This document shows positions 17,881 through 26,874 of a stretch of DNA of 48,623 nt, in pieces (position 1 is the first letter of the stretch; every line of letters starts with the position of its first letter). The position numbers and the translations under genes are program-made. Under the pieces are notes generated by a model. That model had not been told where the DNA came from. It saw only the letters and a list, made by a program, of their open reading frames with translations, and made no database searches. Source of the stretch: CAWHOW01 sp050013795 (GTDB taxonomy: Bacteria > Bacteroidota > Bacteroidia > Bacteroidales > CG2-30-32-10); assembly GCA_050013795.1 (NCBI GenBank), contig JBEKEO010000003.1, forward strand, positions 1-48,623, given 5' to 3'.

Positions 17881-18012
17881 GCTGTCATCCATAAGTCTCA
17901 CAATGTGTGCGTTAAAAGCAAACTTATTTCCCTTCTATGTCTGGCTGGTATATGAGCTCCACGGGAATAATAGACAGAAAGAGGGAATAGTAAATTAGTT
18001 AATAATGTCATG

Positions 18013-18045
18013 AAAAAAGCCACATTCTCATGCAGCTTCTTTTTG
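18013..18045 (-). terminator. Intrinsic terminator of the ppiD transcript
   Basis: Read on the minus strand, AAAAAGAAGCTGCAT pairs with ATGTGGCTTTTTT around GAGA, with two wobble pairs and one unpaired A, and ends in a T-run. It lies just after the ppiD stop. Confidence 0.7.
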
Positions 18046-18059
18046 AATGATATATGTTT

Positions 18060-20225
18060 TTAATAGAACATCAGCCTGTCGTCAACAATCTTGGTGTTCT
18101 TTTCGAGCACGTTATACACATCGTAGCTAACCCGCGATTTATAATTCATCAGCATCTGGCTCCTTGCGGCTGAATAATCGGCGTTAGCGGGCAGTTCGGT
18201 GAAATTATCAATATATACAACAAATATAGCGGCATTGCCCTGTATGGGTTCGGATATTTCGCCTTTTTTCATGGTGAAAATTGAGCCAATAACCTTTGGT
18301 TCCGGTCCGTAGCCGGGAAGCGAATACGAATTGAAAGAAATAAAATCAAGGGTATCGAGCTTCTTCCCGTCCTTAGCAGCAAGCTGGTCGATAGAAATGC
18401 CTGCCGATTTCAAGCTGTTGATTTTCTTGATTATTTGGTCGGCTTTCTTTTCCCGTTTAACAAGAGGTTCGATCTCGGTCTTAACCTGTTCGAGCGAAGG
18501 AGTACCTTTTTCCCTTATTTCTTTAATGTAAGCAATCACATATTTCCCCTGCATATCGAACACTTTCGAAATATCGTTCTTCTTTGTTTTCTCATCATAT
18601 ATCCAGCGAACAATTTCCCTTGGTGATTCCAACCCTGCAATGTTGTTGCTCATGGGGGTAATGTTCTCGGCCAGGCGCTTGTTCAGTTTTTTGTCAATAA
18701 CAGCTTTGTTAAACAATTCCACTGTAGTGTTTTCGCCTGCAAATGCGCTTGCCTGTGCATAAACAGCCTGGAATGTTTCGTTGCTGGGTTCGGCTTTACG
18801 TTCAATAATAGCTACCTGGGCTTTTTTCTCGGGTGTCTTTTTTCCTGTAACTTTAAGCACATGATAACCAAAAGGTGTTTCAACCACAACAAGGTCGCCT
18901 TCTTTATTTTTAATGCATGCTTCGTTGAAAGGGCCTATCATATTTCCATCGGCAAACCAGCCAAGGTCACCGGCTTTTGCTTTTGCAGTGGGATCGTCGG
19001 AAATAGTTTTTGCAATTTCATCAAATATCTTCGGGGTCTTTTTTAAAACGGTCAGTAAACTGTCAGCTATTTTCTTTGCCTGGTCCTGTGTGCGTGTAAT
19101 TTTTTCGTCGGCACGCATAGCGCCTTTATAAGATACGAGTATATGACTTGCTTTCATGGAGTCGGGGCGCATCTGGAAATCCACAATTTTGGCTATGGTA
19201 TAAGTAAAATCTGTTTCGTTGTAATATGGCCCGAAAATATCGCCGACTTTTGTTTTAGGCTTAAAAATAACAGAATCAATGGTTAAGGGGAGTGCGCCTT
19301 TCTTATAGAATAAGCTGTCGTATTTATCATCCGAGTTTTTATTCACGAAAATGGCAATATCTTTATTCTCCACTTTTTCTATTTCGGTTCTAAGCTGTTT
19401 CACATCATCTGTTACTTTTTTCATATCGGCATTGGAAGGGTTCACATCAAATACCACGTACTCAATATCGCGTGAAGCATCCTGGTTATATTCATGCTTA
19501 TGGTCGTCATAGTATTTCTGGAAATCATCCTGGGTAACAGTAATTGTATTATCGGGAATGTTGGAATATTTATCGGCAAAGAAACGGAAGACTACCTTCC
19601 TGTTTCTTTGTTCAAAATCTTTCTTGGCTAATGCTTTCGGTATATAAATCCCTCCTTTAATGAGGTTGAGATATTTATTATAAATGCGGTCCGATTTAAT
19701 AGATTCAAGCAAGCCTTCCCACTGGGCTTTTGTCCCGGGTTTTTGCTGTTCATACTGGTCTAAATTCTGTATGAACGAACGAACCTGCATAGGGTTGAAT
19801 TGTCCGGTTTGCGGGTCGGTGAAGTTTTGAATAATCATTTGTGAAGGTTCTTTGCCGGTAACCAGATCGGATAATTCTTCGGCGGAAATATCCATTCCGA
19901 GGGCATCGTATTCCCTGCCAAGTATAAGATTTTTTACTTCGTTTTTCCAAATTTGTTCACGGATTTGGAATTCTTCAGCAGCAGTAATATTTTCCTTGCC
20001 CGATTGTTGCTTTTGCAGATCCTTTTGTTCGTCAACTTTAGCCTCAAATTCGCGATAGGTTATCTTTTCGCCGGCAACTTCTCCTATAATATTACGTTGT
20101 TTATCGCTTTTACAAGAAATAATTCCTTTCCTGTCGAAACTGGTGATAACAAATAATGCAAGAGCTACTCCTATAACTATAACAACTAACTTACCTTGCT
20201 TGCGAATACTTCCAATTAGAGCCAT
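18060..20225 (-). CDS. ppiD: PpiD/SurA-like periplasmic peptidyl-prolyl isomerase (membrane anchored)
   Basis: The protein is a folding chaperone anchored in the inner membrane facing the periplasm, acting on proteins leaving the Sec translocon. One membrane helix lies at residues 12-30 (LVVIVIGVALALFVITSF), followed by a SurA-N-like helical domain. A parvulin rotamase domain in the middle has SHILVSYKG, FDEIAKTISDDPTAK, GDLGWF and TPFGYHVLKV, and a second, degenerate PPIase-like region follows. The 721-residue length is typical for Bacteroidota PpiD-like proteins. It is the last gene of the minus-strand run with coaX, the barrel protein and lptC, but an 85-bp gap and a promoter-like -7 element at 20251 suggest separate transcription. 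Confidence 0.9.
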   Translation of the reverse strand: MALIGSIRKQGKLVVIVIGVALALFVITSFDRKGIISCKSDKQRNIIGEVAGEKITYREFEAKVDEQKDLQKQQSGKENITAAEEFQIREQIWKNEVKNLILGREYDALGMDISAEELSDLVTGKEPSQMIIQNFTDPQTGQFNPMQVRSFIQNLDQYEQQKPGTKAQWEGLLESIKSDRIYNKYLNLIKGGIYIPKALAKKDFEQRNRKVVFRFFADKYSNIPDNTITVTQDDFQKYYDDHKHEYNQDASRDIEYVVFDVNPSNADMKKVTDDVKQLRTEIEKVENKDIAIFVNKNSDDKYDSLFYKKGALPLTIDSVIFKPKTKVGDIFGPYYNETDFTYTIAKIVDFQMRPDSMKASHILVSYKGAMRADEKITRTQDQAKKIADSLLTVLKKTPKIFDEIAKTISDDPTAKAKAGDLGWFADGNMIGPFNEACIKNKEGDLVVVETPFGYHVLKVTGKKTPEKKAQVAIIERKAEPSNETFQAVYAQASAFAGENTTVELFNKAVIDKKLNKRLAENITPMSNNIAGLESPREIVRWIYDEKTKKNDISKVFDMQGKYVIAYIKEIREKGTPSLEQVKTEIEPLVKREKKADQIIKKINSLKSAGISIDQLAAKDGKKLDTLDFISFNSYSLPGYGPEPKVIGSIFTMKKGEISEPIQGNAAIFVVYIDNFTELPANADYSAARSQMLMNYKSRVSYDVYNVLEKNTKIVDDRLMFY

Positions 20226-20250
20226 TTTTCAGAAATTAAAATTAAGGGTG

Positions 20251-20258
20251 CAAATTTA
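20251..20258 (-). promoter_or_regulatory. -7 element of the ppiD promoter
   Basis: On the minus strand this reads TAAATTTG, a perfect TAnnTTTG match, about 25 bases before the ppiD start. No clean -33 box is visible. Confidence 0.5.
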
Positions 20259-20309
20259 GAATTAATAATTTGAAATATGAAATATATTTGATTTTGTTAA
20301 TAGAAACGG

Positions 20310-20867
20310 TCAATCCTCCCTCACATCCATAGAACCTTTGACTTTTAATATTTTCCATTTGTCAAACATTTCGTCCGATTCCATTCCTTCTCCCCAAAGT
20401 ATTTCTTTTTCTGTTTTGATTTTAACGAATTTGTCGGAATAGATAATTGCCTTTTGCTGATCCCAGACCAAATGCTCTGTATTCAACTGTTCTTTTCTTT
20501 CATTTACCACTACAACATTGTTTTTAGCTTCCATCATCTTTGTCTTTTCGTAACTGATGGCATAATTGGCAGTAAGCTTCGATTTAACATGCATAAGGGA
20601 ATCATAAGAATACAATTCAACGCCTTTGGGCATTTCGGAGTAAGGCTTATCTCCCTCGTAACGGTTAACCAATGGGGCTTTAACTATAAGCACAACTTTG
20701 GCAGAATCGCTGTAAATGGTTTCCACATTTTTGGATGAATCAACAGGCAGATTGTCTTTATTGCTAATATTATTGATAACCTTAATATCATTTTCACATG
20801 AAATAAAGGCAAATATTAGTAATGGGAAAAGAAATTTTAAAGAATTGCTATTTTGGAATAAATGCAT
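20310..20867 (-). CDS. lptC: LPS export periplasmic protein LptC (lipoprotein-type)
   Basis: LptC passes lipopolysaccharide from the LptBFG transporter to the LptA/LptD bridge. I start it at the ATG at 20867, one base after the stop of the upstream gene, because this gives a lipoprotein signal LKFLFPLLIFAFISC; a longer start at 20903 would run through the upstream gene. The mature part shows the LptC/OstA beta-jellyroll pattern (LYSYDSLMHVKSKLTANYAISYEK given in parts: LYSYDSLMHVKSKLTANYA, ISYEK; NVVVVNERKEQLNTEHLVWD; GEGMESDEMFDKW). The length of 186 residues fits Bacteroidota LptC. Cotranscription with the barrel gene and coaX is very likely. Confidence 0.88.
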   Translation of the reverse strand: MHLFQNSNSLKFLFPLLIFAFISCENDIKVINNISNKDNLPVDSSKNVETIYSDSAKVVLIVKAPLVNRYEGDKPYSEMPKGVELYSYDSLMHVKSKLTANYAISYEKTKMMEAKNNVVVVNERKEQLNTEHLVWDQQKAIIYSDKFVKIKTEKEILWGEGMESDEMFDKWKILKVKGSMDVRED

Positions 20868-20868
20868 T

Positions 20869-22194
20869 TTATTCGAAATGGTGCTTGATGAACCAAAATT
20901 CATAATCAGAAAGGCTTAAAACAACCTGGATAAAATCTTCTTTTACAAGTTCATTATTAATGGTTCCCCGCTGCCCTAATTCGACTCCGAGGTTAACAGA
21001 TGTCTTGGAACGCCTAAGCGGCAACCCTAATCCAAAACCAACAGCATATTCAGACAATTGGCTATTATGAAGTTCTAAATAGGTTTTATCGTATCTGGCA
21101 CCTATACGGTAATGAATTCTTCTAAAGTAATTAGCCATTGTCCCGCTTTTAGGTGTATATTCCATTCCAATAGAAGCCGACATGCAGTTTTTTAAAGAGT
21201 CTTTTACGCCGAAATCAGAAAAATTTGCCCAGTTTTGAGTGTGGTAATCGAATCCAATAAGCCAGCTATCAGTTTTCCCTGGTATCTCTTCTTTTCTAAG
21301 CGTTATTCCTCCTCCAAACGCTTGTGGCAATATAATTTTCCCTTTTGTGTTTGATGAATTTACATTAGTATCTTTAATGATTTGCGCTCCGGTAGTTGTG
21401 GTAAAAAAGCCGTATGCAAATGAATCCTGCTTAGCAGCAAGATGAGTTGATGCATTATAAACAAATCCTATTGCGAATTTATATTTATTTGTAATTGCTT
21501 TTTTATTGTTTCGTATTTTAAAGCGTTTTTCATACTGAAGCCCGTAGTTGAACATAAAATCGTGTACTTGCGTTGAATTTACTAATTGAACATCAAGCGC
21601 GTTAATGTCATTAGGATATGAAACCGTTCTGATATTATTTAATGTCCCGTAAATATAGGATGTATTTAACCCTACCGAAAATGATTTTGAAAGTTTAAAA
21701 GCATTACCGAAATAGAATTGATTAAGCCCGCCTGACCCCTGATACTGAGTTTTTATTTCTCCGGAATTTTGTTGTGTTTGATAATCGGTAATATTATATC
21801 CCATGCTGCTGAAAGGTAACACACCGATACTGGCGCCCCACCACCTGGTAATATGAAAACCAAACACAAGGTTTGCAAGCGATGTGTAATTGGCATACTG
21901 TTTTGTACCGATTGTTTGAAGCTGATCAAATTGAGTACTTACGCCCGTTTCAAAAACAAAAGAAAGCGTATCGAATGCAGTATAAGATGCGGGATTAGCA
22001 TAATTAACCATTGAAGAATCGCGAAAACCATAAGAAATGCCTCCCATAGAAATATTCCGAATGCTCTGATTGCTTTGCAGATCACCTATGCCATAACGTG
22101 AATATGGCGAACTGATACTTATCTGTGAAAAGCTATTGTGTGCAAACAATGCAACTATAAAGCAACAAATCAAATAAGCTTTTTTATGATTCAT
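20869..22194 (-). CDS. Outer-membrane beta-barrel protein of the coaX-lptC cluster
   Basis: The protein has a signal peptide (CCFIVALFAHNSFSQ) followed by ISISSPYSRYGIGDLQSNQSIRN in two blocks (ISISSPYSRYGIGD, LQSNQSIRN), NYANPASYTAFDTLSF and long amphipathic strands, resembling FadL-like barrels common in Bacteroidota. No substrate can be assigned. Two starts are possible; ATG 22194 gives the cleaner signal peptide and an 11-base overlap with coaX, while ATG 22212 adds six residues. Its place between coaX and lptC, with one base before lptC, suggests an envelope role, but that is inference from neighbourhood. Confidence 0.82.
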   Translation of the reverse strand: MNHKKAYLICCFIVALFAHNSFSQISISSPYSRYGIGDLQSNQSIRNISMGGISYGFRDSSMVNYANPASYTAFDTLSFVFETGVSTQFDQLQTIGTKQYANYTSLANLVFGFHITRWWGASIGVLPFSSMGYNITDYQTQQNSGEIKTQYQGSGGLNQFYFGNAFKLSKSFSVGLNTSYIYGTLNNIRTVSYPNDINALDVQLVNSTQVHDFMFNYGLQYEKRFKIRNNKKAITNKYKFAIGFVYNASTHLAAKQDSFAYGFFTTTTGAQIIKDTNVNSSNTKGKIILPQAFGGGITLRKEEIPGKTDSWLIGFDYHTQNWANFSDFGVKDSLKNCMSASIGMEYTPKSGTMANYFRRIHYRIGARYDKTYLELHNSQLSEYAVGFGLGLPLRRSKTSVNLGVELGQRGTINNELVKEDFIQVVLSLSDYEFWFIKHHFE

Positions 22195-22909
22195 TATAAT
22201 CCAATATTTCATTTAACCCTATAAGAACAAGTTCGGGAACTGCAAAGATGCTATTTTTTAACCGATCAGCCAAAAACTGATAATCTCCTCCGCAAATTAA
22301 CACTTTTAGATCATCATATTGTTCCTTATACTTATCAATTACTGAATCGACTTCGAAAAGAAACCCGTTGATAACCCCCGCAAGAATTGATGTTTCAGTA
22401 TCAGTTCCTGTCAGTTCATTATAATTTTTAAAAGATACTAACGGCAGTTTCCCTGTAAAAGTATGTAGCGCATTAAATCTAATTGTTAAACCAGGGGAAA
22501 TGCTGCCGCCAAAATATTCTCCATTCTTGTTTATCAGATCGTAAGTAATGCATGTTCCGGCATCAATGACCAGTATATTTTTTCCCGGGTAAAGAAAATG
22601 AGCTGCAACCACTCCGGCCAATCTGTCTTTCCCAAGTGTTATAGGGGTTTTATAATAGCTTTTTATGGGTAACGAGAGTGTTGAAGTAAATTCAAGTACT
22701 CTGAATTTATTCTTCAGGTAATTATTTATTTCAGCAGGCACTTCTCTTACAGATGAAATTATTGCAAAGTTAACAGAGCCAAACCTGCTTATTATTTCAT
22801 CGATAAATGCAGTATTAATCTCAATTGCAGTAATTACCTGCATCAGTTGGCTTTTTTCAAAAACTCCTGCTTTAATAAAGGAATTACCTATGTCGAGAAC
22901 AAGTTTCAT
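22184..22909 (-). CDS. coaX: Type III pantothenate kinase CoaX
   Basis: CoaX phosphorylates pantothenate in the first step of coenzyme A synthesis. The 241-residue protein has the acetate-kinase-like fold motifs: DIGNSFIKAG at residues 6-15, GKDRLAGVVAAHFLYPGK, the catalytic-site block DAGTCITYDLI, and GGSISPGLTIRFNALHTFT. The C-terminus includes ILAGVINGF and VLICGGDYQFLADRL. It is the first gene of the minus-strand envelope cluster, overlapping the start of the next gene, and has a good -7 element upstream. Confidence 0.95.
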   Translation of the reverse strand: MKLVLDIGNSFIKAGVFEKSQLMQVITAIEINTAFIDEIISRFGSVNFAIISSVREVPAEINNYLKNKFRVLEFTSTLSLPIKSYYKTPITLGKDRLAGVVAAHFLYPGKNILVIDAGTCITYDLINKNGEYFGGSISPGLTIRFNALHTFTGKLPLVSFKNYNELTGTDTETSILAGVINGFLFEVDSVIDKYKEQYDDLKVLICGGDYQFLADRLKNSIFAVPELVLIGLNEILDYNES

Positions 22910-22925
22910 TTTGATAAACAGGCGT

Positions 22926-22933
22926 CAAAGGTA
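22926..22933 (-). promoter_or_regulatory. -7 element of the coaX promoter
   Basis: The minus strand reads TACCTTTG, a perfect TAnnTTTG match, 17 bases before the coaX start. The -33 region is AT-rich without a clear box. Confidence 0.5.
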
Positions 22934-23007
22934 TAAATAATAGACCAAAGAGAATGAAGAACGCAAATGGTTCAGAAAAAATATTTTAATATTATAAAAA
23001 TAGTTTT

Positions 23008-23015
23008 TACATTTG
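23008..23015 (+). promoter_or_regulatory. -7 element of the tRNA-Phe promoter
   Basis: TACATTTG matches TAnnTTTG exactly and lies 17 bases before the first base of the tRNA, a normal distance for a short 5' leader. Confidence 0.6.
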
Positions 23016-23032
23016 CAGCCCTTAATAAGGAT

Positions 23033-23105
<73 letters not shown>

Positions 23106-23121
23106 CAACCTGAAAAACACT

Positions 23122-23156
23122 AAGCCCGACATTTTTTATTAATGCGGGCTTTATCT
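23122..23156 (+). terminator. Intrinsic terminator of tRNA-Phe
   Basis: AAGCCCG pairs with CGGGCTT, and an inner CATT/AATG pairing extends the stem past one bulged base. A T-rich tail follows. It is 16 bases after the tRNA. Confidence 0.85.
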
Positions 23157-23266
23157 TTTCTGAGATGTTTTTAATATACGTTATTCAAAAGTCTATACCT
23201 CAATAGTTGAAAGTTAGTTTCTCAAAAGCTAATTTATCCTAATTTTACACCCTAAAATAAATAATC

Positions 23267-23776
23267 ATGGACACATTTGATGCAATTTATTCCCGCCGTA
23301 GTATCAGAAAATATGAATCAAAAGCCGTTGAGCCAGAAAAGATCCAAAAACTGCTCACGGCAGCAATGTATGCCCCTTCCGCTCGTAACACCCAATCATG
23401 GCAATATATAGTTATTACCGAACGCAGTGTATTGAAGACCATCATGGATGTGCATCCCTATGCGCAAATGCTTGCCGAAGCTCCACTGGCAATAATTGTT
23501 TGTGGTGATAAGACCATGGAGCCCAATGAAGGCTACCTTAACACAAATTGTTCGGCAGCAACGCAAAATATTTTGCTTGCAGCACAGGCATCTGGACTGG
23601 GCAGCGTGTGGCTGGGTGTTTATCCCAGACAGGAAAGAATGAAAGGTATAGCCGGTTTATTTATGCTTCCTGAACACATTATACCAATTTCGCTGATTGC
23701 GTTAGGTTATCCTGCTGAAAAGAAAATGGATCCCGGTAGATATATGCCTGAAAGAGTGCATTATAATAAATGGTAA
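23267..23776 (+). CDS. Nitroreductase family protein
   Basis: A small FMN-dependent oxidoreductase of the nitroreductase/NADH dehydrogenase family, 169 residues. The flavin-binding N-terminus reads IYSRRSIRKYESKAVEPEKI and APSARNTQSWQYIVI. The second signature is NCSAATQNILLAAQASGLGSVWLG in two parts (NCSAATQNILLAAQAS, GLGSVWLG), and the C-terminal motif is ALGYPAEKK. Substrates cannot be read from sequence; quinones, flavins or nitroaromatics are typical for the family. It stands alone after the tRNA terminator. Confidence 0.93.
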   Translation: MDTFDAIYSRRSIRKYESKAVEPEKIQKLLTAAMYAPSARNTQSWQYIVITERSVLKTIMDVHPYAQMLAEAPLAIIVCGDKTMEPNEGYLNTNCSAATQNILLAAQASGLGSVWLGVYPRQERMKGIAGLFMLPEHIIPISLIALGYPAEKKMDPGRYMPERVHYNKW

Positions 23777-23859
23777 GATATGCTCTTCTCCCAAATAAGA
23801 AAGTTCAAATAAACAACTTAAACCATTGAAAATTACAAACGTCAGGCACTCTAAACACC

Positions 23860-24501
23860 TTAATACTTCACCTTATTCCCAATATCAACATTGGTATTCA
23901 AAAGTTCATCCAGATTGCATTTATATTCAAGAGTTTTCTTATCACTGGAGAGTATTGACTTATTATTGGAAAATTTCCTAACCTCTGAAGGGAAATGAAA
24001 AATGGTCTTATAATAAATAAGTTTCAAAATACTTTTGTCCGTCAGCTGGTCTTTATATTTATCTATAAAAAGCCGTAAAACCGGAGCATAATTCTTTTTG
24101 ATCATTCTCCGCTTATTTATTCTGATGTAACTCGGTTCGAAAGAACGCTTTTTCAAGTCAACCAATTTATAAATGGCAGCATTCAGTTGCTTCGAATTCT
24201 TAAAGTCGAAACTTATGGAATATAAACCTTTTTTATTGGTAACAGGTTTTATATTACTAAGCCCGTCAATGCCTTTTAACATTCCGGCAACAGTTTCCGG
24301 AAGGTTTTTAATTTGTTTTATAAGTGAACCCTGAACATATTTTTCACCCATATCCATTGCCATGCCTCCAAGTTCACCCATATCCATCCGAAAAGAGACT
24401 GTACCCGATTGGTCGGGGTTTATGGTAATTTCTTCAACTATATCAATGCAACCGCTATAACAAAACAATAAGGGTAATAAGAATAAACCAAATCTTTTCA
24501 T
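23860..24501 (-). CDS. Lipoprotein of unknown function
   Basis: I start this gene at ATG 24501, which gives the signal RFGLFLLPLLFCYSGC with a lipobox ending at the Cys; the longer frame to 24666 adds 55 residues without signal character and overlaps the phosphate transporter start. The mature 195 residues open with IDIVEEITINPDQSGTVSF, a pattern I associate with a conserved Bacteroidota lipoprotein family (LppM-like opening strands). The rest is Lys-rich with alternating beta and helical stretches. No catalytic motif is visible. Confidence 0.7.
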   Translation of the reverse strand: MKRFGLFLLPLLFCYSGCIDIVEEITINPDQSGTVSFRMDMGELGGMAMDMGEKYVQGSLIKQIKNLPETVAGMLKGIDGLSNIKPVTNKKGLYSISFDFKNSKQLNAAIYKLVDLKKRSFEPSYIRINKRRMIKKNYAPVLRLFIDKYKDQLTDKSILKLIYYKTIFHFPSEVRKFSNNKSILSSDKKTLEYKCNLDELLNTNVDIGNKVKY

Positions 24502-24562
24502 CGTTCGTAATTTTGCAACGAATGTAAATAAATACTTTAATTGGTAGCTATACTTTAGAACG

Positions 24563-24592
24563 TTGATGTATGAAAGAGTTTTCTTAATTTTA
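24563..24592 (+). promoter_or_regulatory. Promoter of the Na/phosphate transporter
   Basis: TTG at 24563-24565 and TAATTTTA at 24585-24592 are 19 bases apart and fit the Bacteroidota pattern except for the final base. The coding start is 34 bases downstream. Confidence 0.5.
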
Positions 24593-24625
24593 CAACCGAT
24601 TAGTTTTTCATAAATAAACATTTGC

Positions 24626-26308
24626 ATGATATATATTATAGATTTCTTATCTGTAGTCGGGGCCATTGGTCTATTCCTTTACGGAATGAAATTGATGAGC
24701 GAAAGCCTGCAGAAAATAACCGGGAATAAACTCAGGTCCATATTAAATTTTATTGCATCATCCAGAATAAAAGCTCTTTTTTCAGGACTTGTTATCACCG
24801 CTTTGGTGCAGGCATCAGCAGTAGTAACTGTAATGACGGTTAGCTTTGTAAATGCCGGAATGCTTTCGGTATCCGAATCAATAGGCATTATTTTAGGCGC
24901 TAATATCGGCACTACCATTAAAGCATGGATTATAGCATCGATCGGGTTCAATACACAGATGGGCATTATTGCCTTACCAGTAATTGGCATTACATTCCCT
25001 CTGCTTTTCTCTAAAAACAGTACTCGCAAAAGTTGGGGCGGGTTCTTTGTCGGGCTATCACTATTATTTGTCAGCCTTGATTTTCTAAGATACTTATTCG
25101 ACAGTATGCACGGTAATTCCGCCCTTGTAAATTTCCTCACTCATTTTTCGGGTTTCGGATTCGGTTCGGTTCTTCTTTTTGTTCTTTTCGGAATGATAAT
25201 TACCGCTCTTGTTCAATCATCGAGCGCTATGGTTGCCCTCACTATAGTTATGTGCGCCAATGGATGGTTACCTTTCGAATTAGGTGCGGCTATGATACTT
25301 GGAGAAAACATCGGTACCACCATTACAGCTAATATTGCAGCCATTGTTGCCAATGTTTATGGAAAAAGAACAGCTCTTTCGCACACATTGATAAAAGTAT
25401 TAGGCGTTGTATGGGCGCTGATTTTTTTCAAATGGTTTCTGACAGGAGTGGATACCATTACAAATGCTATAACAGATTCCTCTCCATTGTTAAATCCGAA
25501 AGCCATGCCAATAGGGCTTGCCGTTTTCCATACATTATTTAACTTGGTGAATACTTTTATCCTGATTGGTTTGGTTCCTTGGATTGTTAAGCTTGCGGAA
25601 TGGTTCATTCCTTCTAAAAGTAATACCGACGAACACTTCAGTTTAAAATATATTGGGTCTCAGTTTTCTTCTTCAGAACTAATTTTTCTTGAAGCTAAGA
25701 AAGAAATAGCTTCTTTTGCAATGAGCGGAAGAAAGCAATTTAATCGTATTCCTGAACTATTAATAGAAAAAGACGAACAATTGTATAAACAACTTTTTCA
25801 GGTAATAATAGACCAGGAAGAAGCAATGGATTCGGGTGAAGATGAAATTAACGCATACCTGAATCAGGTTTATCAGGGAGAGTTAAGCGATAATGGATTG
25901 AAAAAAGTGAAGTCAATGCAACGCATCGTTAAGGAAATTGAAAGTGTTGGGGATTCTATTTTCCACATGGCTAAAAGCATTGACAGGAAAAATAAGGAGA
26001 AGGCTTGGTTTACACCTGACCAGCGCGATAATCTTAAAAAAATGTTCGACATGTTGTATGCTGACTTTGATGCGTTAATAGAAAACCTTGAGAAAGATTA
26101 CGATAAGGTTTCGCTGGATAAGGCGCAAATGTTGGAACTACAGATAAATAAATTGCGAAGCGATTTAATGAAAGAACATTTTGAGAAAGCCAATTCTCCC
26201 GAATACAATAACAAAAGCAGTATTATTTATATAGACCTTGTTTCCGCTTCAGAAAAAATGGCGGATCATATTTACAATATCAACGAAGCGATTTTAGGGT
26301 TGAAATAA
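24626..26308 (+). CDS. Na+/phosphate cotransporter (NptA/PNaS family) with PhoU-like tail
   Basis: An inner-membrane sodium-coupled phosphate transporter. The membrane half (residues 1-330) contains two inverted PNaS repeats, each with the diagnostic Gln-Ser-type motif: TALVQASAVVTVMTVSFVNAG and TALVQSSSAMVALTIVMCANG (each given here in part). Each is followed by a GANIGTT or GENIGTT block. The C-terminal part (about residues 360-560) is a cytoplasmic helical PhoU-like domain with MQRIVKEIESVGDSIFHMAK. The first motif has QASA in place of the usual QSSS. Length 560 is normal. It is a single gene between a minus-strand lipoprotein and another minus-strand lipoprotein. Confidence 0.94.
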   Translation: MIYIIDFLSVVGAIGLFLYGMKLMSESLQKITGNKLRSILNFIASSRIKALFSGLVITALVQASAVVTVMTVSFVNAGMLSVSESIGIILGANIGTTIKAWIIASIGFNTQMGIIALPVIGITFPLLFSKNSTRKSWGGFFVGLSLLFVSLDFLRYLFDSMHGNSALVNFLTHFSGFGFGSVLLFVLFGMIITALVQSSSAMVALTIVMCANGWLPFELGAAMILGENIGTTITANIAAIVANVYGKRTALSHTLIKVLGVVWALIFFKWFLTGVDTITNAITDSSPLLNPKAMPIGLAVFHTLFNLVNTFILIGLVPWIVKLAEWFIPSKSNTDEHFSLKYIGSQFSSSELIFLEAKKEIASFAMSGRKQFNRIPELLIEKDEQLYKQLFQVIIDQEEAMDSGEDEINAYLNQVYQGELSDNGLKKVKSMQRIVKEIESVGDSIFHMAKSIDRKNKEKAWFTPDQRDNLKKMFDMLYADFDALIENLEKDYDKVSLDKAQMLELQINKLRSDLMKEHFEKANSPEYNNKSSIIYIDLVSASEKMADHIYNINEAILGLK

Positions 26309-26310
26309 TC

Positions 26311-26820
26311 CTAGTGTTTATTAACAATAATATCAGGGGTCCTGATAACATTGCTTACATGAAGATCCCTGTCGGCTATTGATACATCGAAAGCAATTGT
26401 ATCGAATAAGGAAAGTGGATTGTTAATATATAAACTATCCTGGATAATTCCTTTTAATGATGTAGTACCTTCAGCGGGGGTTACAACAGGAATGCGGCCG
26501 TTTTCAGAAAAGGGCAATTTTACTGCAACATAAACCCCGTTTTGTTTTTCATAATATATTATGAAGAGATTGTAATAAAACTTGCTTCCGCTATTATAAG
26601 GAGCTAATGTATCTGATGGGGCAAGACCAAAATTGGCATCCCCATCAGTAAATGAAATAGTTAATGCACCTTTTTGATTTTCTCCGGTAGGATAATCCTT
26701 AATAAAACTTACATATTGAATAATTGGATATGGAGGATATACCGGGGGTTTTTCACAGGAAGAAAAAAATATCATTCCTGCGAAAAGAACAATAATAAGT
26801 ATATTTGATAGAAATTTCAT
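26311..26820 (-). CDS. Lipoprotein of unknown function
   Basis: The start at ATG 26820 gives the signal LSNILIIVLFAGMIFFSSC, a lipoprotein type II cleavage site; the ATG at 26838 is less suitable. The mature part begins EKPPVYPPYPIIQYVSF and contains LTISFTDGDANFGL, which looks like an Ig-like fold with a DGD calcium-type loop. I know similar short lipoproteins from Bacteroidota genomes but no function. It converges with the phosphate transporter, and the two stops are three bases apart. Confidence 0.75.
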   Translation of the reverse strand: MKFLSNILIIVLFAGMIFFSSCEKPPVYPPYPIIQYVSFIKDYPTGENQKGALTISFTDGDANFGLAPSDTLAPYNSGSKFYYNLFIIYYEKQNGVYVAVKLPFSENGRIPVVTPAEGTTSLKGIIQDSLYINNPLSLFDTIAFDVSIADRDLHVSNVIRTPDIIVNKH

Positions 26821-26874
26821 AATAGAAAACGTTTGCAAAAATACTAAAATTAACTTAATCCAGCCAATATTATT

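Noticed and set aside
17436..17888. Heptad-repeat reading frames of 75-150 residues over array C
   Set aside because: The frame is a by-product of a stop-free 21-bp unit, changes register at the 20-bp unit, has no signal, domain or normal start context, and the adjacent frame is open as well.
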